DNA of 64,000 bases from Calycina herbarum (lineage: Eukaryota > Ascomycota > Leotiomycetes > Helotiales > Pezizellaceae), in NCBI GenBank assembly GCA_001414485.1, contig LLEY01000147.1, positions 1 to 64,000 on the forward strand, in the 5' to 3' direction. The notes below the pieces were generated by a model. The model was not told the DNA's origin. It ran no database searches and saw nothing but the letters and a program-made list of their open reading frames with translations. How positions within the stretch are numbered: the stretch's first letter is position 1; the number at the start of each line of letters is the position of its first letter. The position numbers were made by a program, and so were the translations under genes. Below, one piece after another: positions 57,784 to 64,000 of the stretch.

Positions 57784-58289
57784 CTAAGCGACCAACCCCT
57801 CCCGATGAGCATCAATCCAAGCCTTCAAACTCTCATTCATAAGATCAAGACACAATCTCGAAGCTATCTCATAATTAGCCTCCACCCCATATAAAAAAGT
57901 CCCCATCTTCCCGTCCCCCCCTTTTCAAAATCACAAAGAAAACGCAAAGGATCAAACTCACGAACAAGCACCTCGCTCTCCCCCTTATCCCTCGCCTCAA
58001 CAGCAGCCTCAAGTCTAGCAGAGTTATAACACCGATACTCCCTCTGCAACGCAACCATCCTCTCCCAACACTGCGCATTACTTTCCGCGGGTGAGAACAT
58101 TTCTACATGCGTTGCAGCGCCTAATTTGGGACTGGATGGTGCGACTGGAGAATGTGAGATGGAACTGGTTTTTGAGATGGAGGTTGGATTTGGTGTTGAG
58201 CAACGAGAAGATCTTGAGGAGTTGCGGCGGGAGAGAAGACGGTGGGGGGAGGTTGTTAGGAGAGAGGGGGGGAGTTTGAATGTATGCAT
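57784..58289 (-). pseudogene. Small unknown gene with one frameshift in a homopolymer
   Basis: From ATG 58289 a Ser/Pro-rich leader (SSRSSRCSTPNPTSISKTSS) precedes a compact part: MFSPAESNAQCWERMVALQR, then YRCYNSARLEAAVEARDKGE and FDPLRFLCDFEKGG. At a run of seven C on the plus strand (57915-57921) the natural continuation is one base out of frame: KMGTFLYGVEANYEIASRLC, NESLKAWIDAHREGLVA, stop at 57784. Both halves have consistent coding character, about 168 residues in all. A sequencing error in the run or a recent mutation would explain it. I do not recognise the family. Confidence 0.5.
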
Positions 58290-59749
58290 TTTTCTGGATA
58301 TGGATTTGGATTTGTAATGTGAGAAGATGGGAGATGGTAGGTGTATGGTGTGATGAGGATGTTGGATGAGGAATTGTTGTTGTGTTGTAGTAGAATTGTA
58401 ACACGTGAGTTAATATTTCCGTTTGCGGTTGACCGTTGTTGTGTTCTGATCTTTATGCTTGAAAATCTTCGGTCGGAAAAAAATCTTCTTTTGTTGGTCC
58501 CGGGGAGTGGCTTGTAATATATATCCCAGACCGTAGTAGACTCAGCGAACCATCAGCAGCGAACAAAGAAATCTTGCTTGACACACAACACGCAAAAAAA
58601 GAGTGGGAGCGCAAGCAGGGAAGTGAGTCATGCGGTAAAAGGGGGAAAACCTAGCATTATTAAAGGCAAAGACTCAGAGCGACAGAGACCAGGAGAAAAA
58701 ATGGCAACGAGAAAACGACTAGGATGATGCAACTAAGTGTCGTGTGCTGCAAACGAGACATGGTGCTGCCCAAGCGACCAACGACCAACGACCAGACGAA
58801 GAAAAAAAATCATCACATTTGTGTGGTAAGAGGGGGTCCCCGACATTTCCGAAGATGATGCGGTAAGCCTGCGCACCTCTCAGCTAAGCATTCTACCCTT
58901 CCCATTCGACTCCCATTCGACTCCCTCCCTCCAGTTTATGGTAAAAGGCTTGGAGTTGAGCTGCGCAATACGCGTCTCCCTCCCAGAAAGGGTTCAAGTC
59001 GTGTCCCCGAAGGCTTGAAGGCTGTGCGCATTCCAAATTTTGTATGACCTAATATCAATAAATGATGATGATGATGCAAATCCTCACAGCCAAGTGCTCG
59101 AATGCGGAAAGCGTAGCGGCAGCAGGGAAACTGTGGGTTGCATGTCCAAGTGCCGAGAGCGATGATGCGCGGGAGGGTTGTGTTGCATTGTGCTGTAGGA
59201 CAAGCATCTAGCTCTGGAGAGGGGGGTTTGTCCAGATAGATCACGATCTTCGTGACGAAAAGGATGGTCTGAGATGTGTTGTCAGCCGACCTTCGCAGGT
59301 CGTTGAAACTGACTTCCGCGCGGGCTGCAAGACCAGGGCGTATATCGCCCGCTTGTTTCGTTATCAGTACCCCTTCAGATATCTTGAATTTGAACTTCAA
59401 ATGTTTCTGAATTATAGCGCTGAACGTGAAACTTTCCTCGAAAGAAGCTTCAAGTGATCACCACAGCAACATGGATGTATGAGAGAATGTCGACTCAATA
59501 TAATCCAACGAAATTCAAGGTAGGGCAATAAAATGCAGGGTCCCTCCTGTGTGATCAGGCGTTATTCTTTTGTTGCGGGATCGGCTTGGTTTTTCTCGAG
59601 TTGTGAATGGTTACACGACCCAACCGCCTGCAATAAGTCGGTAAAAAAGTACCCCACCTTTGGCTTGGGCGACAGGGCGATTTACCGGATCGTGGAGACA
59701 AAATCGCCTTTTTCTCGCCAGAGTTTCCTCTACCCGTTTCTCCCTTTTC
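58290..59749. other. Intergenic
   Basis: It contains the upstream region of the small gene and the 3' flank of the LaeA-like gene. A minus-strand frame at 58936-59400 (154 codons) has odd composition (a His run from a TGATGATG repeat) and no domain, so it was not accepted. Confidence 0.4.
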
Positions 59750-60899
59750 CTATGGCTCCACATAGGGCCCTCTTGCATCCTTGGGCTTTTGTCCATATGT
59801 GATGTGGTAAGGTAAATAAACGTGGATATTTGGATCTAACAACGATTTCCGAACGTCAATTAACATCACCTCGACCTCTTCTGTAGACCAGCCCATTCCT
59901 CGACATAGTGGGCCGAAGGCCATGGCCTCTAGACCACTTGTGACACCGCTCCGAGCGTATTCCCCAATCGTTTTCAATGTTTTGTGCTTCGCCCATGGTC
60001 CGATGGGTATCTTCTTTATTTCGTGCCGTACGTTGATGAAACCGTACGATGATAAGTTTGCCGCTTCATGCAGCGATGCGTCTAGATTTACCCCGAGGTT
60101 ATGTAACCCTTCTGTGACAATACGAAAGTAATTCAACAGCGGATAGTCCTCGGGCATCGTGTTGTCATCGCAGTGTGGTAAGTGGTGCAATTCCTGGAAC
60201 TCGACCCAGCCGCCTGGCTTTGCATGTCTAGTAAGAGAGGCAAGTCAGTTATTAAGAAGGCTTGCAGGTTGAAGAAAGCACTTACTGGTAAGCTTTTTTA
60301 ATCAACCCCGGAAAGTCTTTGATCGCAGGAGTAATGTGTCTGCCATGAACTAGATCATAGAAGTCGTCTTCCTTCAGCCATGTATCTTCAACATCATCAA
60401 CCATAAATCGAACATTTGGTGGGACCCATTCCGTTTGTATAGGACTCAAGTCAACCCCCAATATTTCAGCACTTGGATATTCATCCCCCATATCGATAAC
60501 CCAAATTCCAGTACCAGTTCCCAAATCAATTATGTTTTGTGGATTCTCTCCGATAGGCGCAAAATGGAGTTTCCCTCCACAGAGATTGACAATCATAGAA
60601 TGCTTCATATCTTCCCGATCCTGCTCGCTATCATCGTTCGGGAATACATAACGCCCTTCTCGATATTTATGGTATCGCCGCCCGTTCTCGAAGGCATAAT
60701 CGCGTACGCCAGACTCCAAAGACATCGAGTGCCCACTCGAATTATCGTCTTCGTATCCATCATCGATTGTAGGGTCGTCAGGCTCGATTCTTGATGCCGC
60801 TTGTGTCGCGACTTCCAAAGCCGCTGCCGCGTCGTGTTCAATTGGCGTATCGGAAGCGTGGGATCTGGCAGGGCTCGAGTTGTCTTTTGGCACAGTCAT
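59750..60899 (-). CDS. LaeA-like (UMTA) SAM-dependent methyltransferase
   Basis: Two exons, 60899-60286 and 60227-59750, give 363 residues; the intron is 58 bp with donor GTAAGT and acceptor TACTAG. The frame extends to a TTG at 61019; the first ATG is 60899. After a disordered acidic N-terminus comes the family block RDYAFENGRRYHKYREGRY (about 66-84). Next is SAM motif I, NIIDLGTGTGIW (about 122-133), then EILGVDLSPIQTEWVPPNV and the split block YDLVHGRHI. The C-terminal half starts with AKPGGWVEFQE and contains GPWAKHKTLKTIGEY. LaeA and its relatives are nuclear regulators or small-molecule methyltransferases; this sequence alone does not place it among true LaeA orthologues. Confidence 0.88.
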
Positions 60900-61630
60900 G
60901 GTGGGAGGCCGACTTGGCTGTGTGCTATTCGTGGCTGTGGTGCTTATATTAATTGTTACGTTGGAGGAGGGTTGAGCAATTTGGTCCCACGAGCGAATGG
61001 CGGAGGACAGCTCCTGCAAGACTGGGAGTTTCAGAGATTGATTGAAGCTCTAGAACATCGTGTAAATAGCAAGGGGTACACAAAACAACAGATGAAGCAG
61101 TCAGTAGAATGCAGCGCTTGCTGGAGTTCGCATGCTCTCGATGTCGGACCAACGTGGTTTTGACACTCTTGGAGACGCTGACTCCCGATGAGGCTCGCAA
61201 CGTGAGCGAATCACGAAGGATGCTGCGTCCAGGCCACTCGACCATCGAGAGAATAGCATCATTAGAGTACATGAGTTCAAAAAGAATGGCAGACGCGCAA
61301 TGACAATCCGCAAAGAAATGGACCAAAATCGGGATAAATTGAAAAGTTCCAAGACTCTGGAAAGAACCCAGAGCACCGCGCCACCAGCCAAGACCAAACC
61401 ACGATGCCTCAGCTTGAGACCTTGAAGTCCTAAGAGAACAAACCGAGAAGTAATTTAAAGTAAACATATTTTTATACATCAATTCATGGCAATTAAAGAA
61501 TCAAAAGGAAAACCCCGCTCCAAGTCAAGCTCCAGCTAGCATGCAAATCCAACAATTTTACTCTTACATAAGCGCTTGCTAAGAGGCCTGTAAAACAGAA
61601 TCGTCTCCACTCGTCTCTCACCTCCTCCGC
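60900..61630. other. Intergenic between two same-strand genes
   Basis: Upstream region of the LaeA-like gene. Open frames on both strands at 60949-61482 overlap and lack domains. Confidence 0.4.
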
Positions 61631-62788
61631 TCACTTTTTCTTATCGTCTTTCTTGTCCTTCGTACTTGATTTCTCCTCTTTTTCATCACTCTTCTCCTCT
61701 TCCTCTTCATTCTCTTCTTCTTCCTCGTCCTCTTCCATCATCTTCTGCCGTCTCTCCTTCTCTTCCTTCTCTAGAGCCACCCACTGAGCATCTCTGTCCT
61801 GCTTGATGTAGTCGACGGGGTTCTTCAATTTCTCATGATCCGAATGAACAATTTGTCCTCTTCCAACCAGCGATACAATGATAGATGCGCCCACCAAGAA
61901 TGTCAAGACAAAACGGTAGGTAGCATACCACTGTGGGCACCATCCTCGAACTGTCGCCCGGGCATCTGCAAAGTACATGAAGGTAAAGGCCGAGAATTGG
62001 GTGATGAGGGCATATTCGACGGGCATCAATAATGTTGGCCATGCCACTGCAGGTGCGACGACTCCGATCATGTATCTGCGGTAGCTGTGATAGCCACCAT
62101 ATCCTGCGTACTCCAAGCCCCAGTGGATTGCTCCGAGAAAGGAGATAATCTGTTATAGAAAGGATGAGAAAAGTTTTTATTTTTGTCAAGCTTGGTCACT
62201 TACAACTGCACCGAATCCAATTTGGATTGGTGTGATAGTCGACAGGAGTTCATGTGCTGTCTCTGGTGAGAAGAGGAAGGCTCTCCCAGTAGCATGGGCA
62301 TGGTTGATATCCCAGGCCAGGTAGACGGTGGAAAGAGAAGTCGCTACATATGGTAGAACGCCAGCGGCACCGATATACAACGACTCTCTAGGGACATCGG
62401 AAAGAGAGAACGTTTCTTTGATGGTAACAAAATCCGATTTTATTCCTCCCATCATATCATCGCCGCCTTTTGCTTCTGGTGTGCGGCCCTCGAACACATG
62501 GCGAACACTGGATCCCATGGAAACATGGCTTGGATCAGCCTCGATTTTTTGTTCTCCAATACTCTTTTCTGCCTTCTCGTCGATTTTATCATATGGAGCT
62601 TGGGTTGCATATAGCAATGCTGGTATCTTTGGAAGGGGTGCGACTAAGCCATTGGGTCGTCTTTTGCTCCACTGGTGGAGAGATGAGGTAGTGCGGAGAC
62701 CAATTGAAGCTGTACTGTAGCTAGTTCTTGAAGCTAGAGGCTTTGGAAAGCTCTTTAGCAGCGTTCGCGTTGCTGTGGTGCGAAACAT
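61631..62788 (-). CDS. DUF3429 (TMEM69-like) mitochondrial inner-membrane protein
   Basis: Two exons, 62788-62204 and 62149-61631, 367 residues; the 54-bp intron has donor GTAAGT and acceptor AACAG. The N-terminus MFRTTATRTLLKSFPKPLAS is Arg/Ser/Thr-rich without acids, a typical mitochondrial presequence. From about residue 138 the DUF3429 core begins with YIGAAGVLPYVATSLSTVYL. In exon 2 come SFLGAIHWGLEYAGY, RYMIGVVAPAVAWPTLLMP and ADARATVRGWCPQWYATYRF, giving four or five membrane segments. The C-terminal 60 residues are a highly charged Glu/Lys tail, an uncommon low-complexity extension. The biochemical role of the family is not known to me. Confidence 0.85.
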
Positions 62789-63588
62789 GGTGTTTGCGGT
62801 GTTTGCGGTTTATCGTTCGGAGGTTCGTCCTGGTAGAGGCGGAAGCTTCCCCGCAGTCCGCTTTGTTGTGTAGTCGATGAGGATATTGGACTCAATGACG
62901 CGAGGAGTTGCACGAATGATTGAAAAGAGAGAGGAGGTCGTTCTGGTTTCGAGAGAGCCAAAGGTATTGTACAAGAGTATGTGAGAGGAGAGAGAATGGT
63001 TGAGTTTAATTTGTTCTGTAACCCCTCCCTCTGGCAGAGAGCTTCACTCAGCAGCACAGCGCAGCACAGCACCCTGACACGGGCCAATTGGGGTGACGTA
63101 GCTCTCAACTCCACTGCCAAGTCCCAGCGAGATCTGCAAGCCTGGAAATGCGACGCATTTTTCGTAGAAGGATAGAAGTTACATCATTTGCTTTTGCTAC
63201 TTGAAACCACTTTTTGATCCTGTCGCGGTCTAGTCTACACGTTGCTGTGAATAATTTCAATCCTGCTGTACTCTCTCCCAAAGCACAGCCCACAGAGCTA
63301 CCCTGGTTCCATACAGTAGCCCAACTGTTGGCGGGGAATCTGCGACCAGCAAACAACTGCCTGGTGCTGCCACGCCACGCCACACCAAATCTGACGAAGG
63401 AGACAACGATACGACCGAAACGACCGAAACGAACACCTTCCTACAATGACTTGAAAGCTGATGAACATCACCAAATAATCTTCTCTCTATAATCGAGTGC
63501 GCCACTGCAAATGCAGTCGACGACCCCTCCTCCACGAACAACCCCCCAAACCGAATAGTCCCAGTCAAATCCCCCTCCGGTAGTCAAG
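62789..63588. promoter_or_regulatory. Divergent intergenic region DUF3429 / VPS13
   Basis: About 800 bp separate two outward-pointing starts, so it must hold both promoters. CAGCACAGCGCAGCACAGCA lies at about 63050-63070, and ACGACCGAAACGACCGAAAC near 63410-63430. These are short repeats, not assigned to a factor. Confidence 0.4.
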
Positions 63589-64000
63589 ATGTTGGAAGGA
63601 CTGGTATCCTCGTTGCTGAACCGCTTCTTGGGCATGTACATTCAGAATTTCGACCCGGGACAACTGAAGGTCGGAATATGGTCTGGCGATGTCAAGCTGC
63701 GGGATCTTGAGCTACGCAGAGAGGCTCTTGATCAACTGAAATTACCCATAAATGTTGTGGAAGGGCATTTGGGACAACTCACCCTCAAAATCCCATGGTC
63801 GAATCTGCGGGGGCAACCTGTTCAGATTGAAATAGAAGATGTCTTCCTACTGGCAGCACCGAAAGAAGATGCGGAATATGACGAGGACGAAGAGGAGCGG
63901 AGGAGGCAGGCTGTCAAAATTGAAAAGCTGGACAGCGCAGAAATGCTGAAGGACCGAAACCAGGAAGGAATGAGCGAGGAAGAGCAGCAGAAGAACCAGA
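63589..64000 (+). CDS. vps13: VPS13 lipid-transfer protein, N-terminal part (runs off the edge)
   Basis: The first 137 codons from ATG 63589 begin [20 protein letters not shown] and continue [20 protein letters not shown] and [20 protein letters not shown]. This is the chorein-N domain that opens the bridge-like lipid channel of VPS13 (and, less similarly, ATG2). VPS13 moves phospholipids at ER, mitochondrion, endosome and prospore-membrane contacts and is normally over 3000 residues, so nearly all of the gene lies outside. From residue about 98 an acidic, charged insert ([15 protein letters not shown]) begins, as in fungal orthologues. No intron is seen in this part. Confidence 0.93.
   Translation, partial: MLEGLVSSLLNRFLGMYIQNFDPGQLKVGIWSGDVKLRDLELRREALDQLKLPINVVEGHLGQLTLKIPWSNLRGQPVQIEIEDVFLLAAPKEDAEYDEDEEERRRQAVKIEKLDSAEMLKDRNQEGMSEEEQQKNQ

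Noticed and set aside
58936..59400. 154-codon minus-strand ORF
   Set aside because: Contains a His run from a TGATGATG repeat, has no domain and unusual codon use for this window.
1..64000. tRNA, 5S rRNA, CRISPR or operon-like signals
   Set aside because: Scanning for B-box-like GGTTCGA words and spaced direct repeats gave no supported RNA gene; the DNA is eukaryotic, so CRISPR arrays are not expected.

Overview
The window is nuclear DNA of a filamentous ascomycete (Pezizomycotina; Leotiomycetes is a guess from gene style only). The evidence is short 47-70 bp spliceosomal introns with CTAAC/CTGAC branch sites, fungus-specific families (TRI12-like MFS, LaeA-like methyltransferase, GT92, HeLo-like N-terminus, SRPK-type kinase), Fot1/pogo transposons, and retroelements riddled with TAA/TAG codons and TA-rich sequence in the manner of repeat-induced point mutation (RIP).

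Layout. 1-5.9 kb: a minus-strand chromodomain Gypsy element (5' LTR 4980-5220) abutting a Fot1/pogo transposase fragment. 6.1-12.3 kb: an ordinary gene island with a SET-domain methyltransferase, two F-box-like (2EXR-like) paralogues of which one is a frameshifted chimera, and a GT92-type glycosyltransferase. 13.5-15.7 kb: decayed duplicates of the gene that lies at 35.5 kb, then AT-rich sequence with a 54-bp direct repeat.

15.70-34.70 kb: a nested transposon stack whose boundaries can be read to the base. A minus-strand Tad-like LINE (14-bp target duplication, TTTA-type tail) carries a solo-LTR-like sequence (18927-19252) and a full Gypsy element A (21458-34259, 242-bp LTRs). Element A in turn carries a full Gypsy element B (25215-32490, 436-bp LTRs, GCAAC duplication). 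Element B has an unusual antisense ORF between its chromodomain and 3' LTR.

35.2-44 kb: accessory genes. These are a two-exon unknown gene with a GC-AG intron, a four-exon gene fusing a HeLo-like N-terminus to a ZZ zinc finger (its first intron holds a 51-base homopolymer), an internally deleted Fot1 element with long TIRs, a broken SANT/AT-hook gene, and an SRPK-like kinase. 45.3-49 kb: an 11-exon TRI12-type transporter convergent with an NmrA-like oxidoreductase.

50-64 kb: core-like genes: a pseudokinase (HRN and DCS in place of HRD and DFG), about 5 kb of apparently gene-free DNA, a small gene frameshifted at a homopolymer, a LaeA-like methyltransferase, a DUF3429 mitochondrial membrane protein, and divergently from it the 5' end of VPS13, which runs off the right edge.

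Several longest open frames begin at GTG or TTG. I moved those starts to the first in-frame ATG (GT92, SRPK kinase, pseudokinase, LaeA-like gene, 35.5-kb gene). Exon structures were derived by hand from splice consensus and frame; none was checked against RNA.
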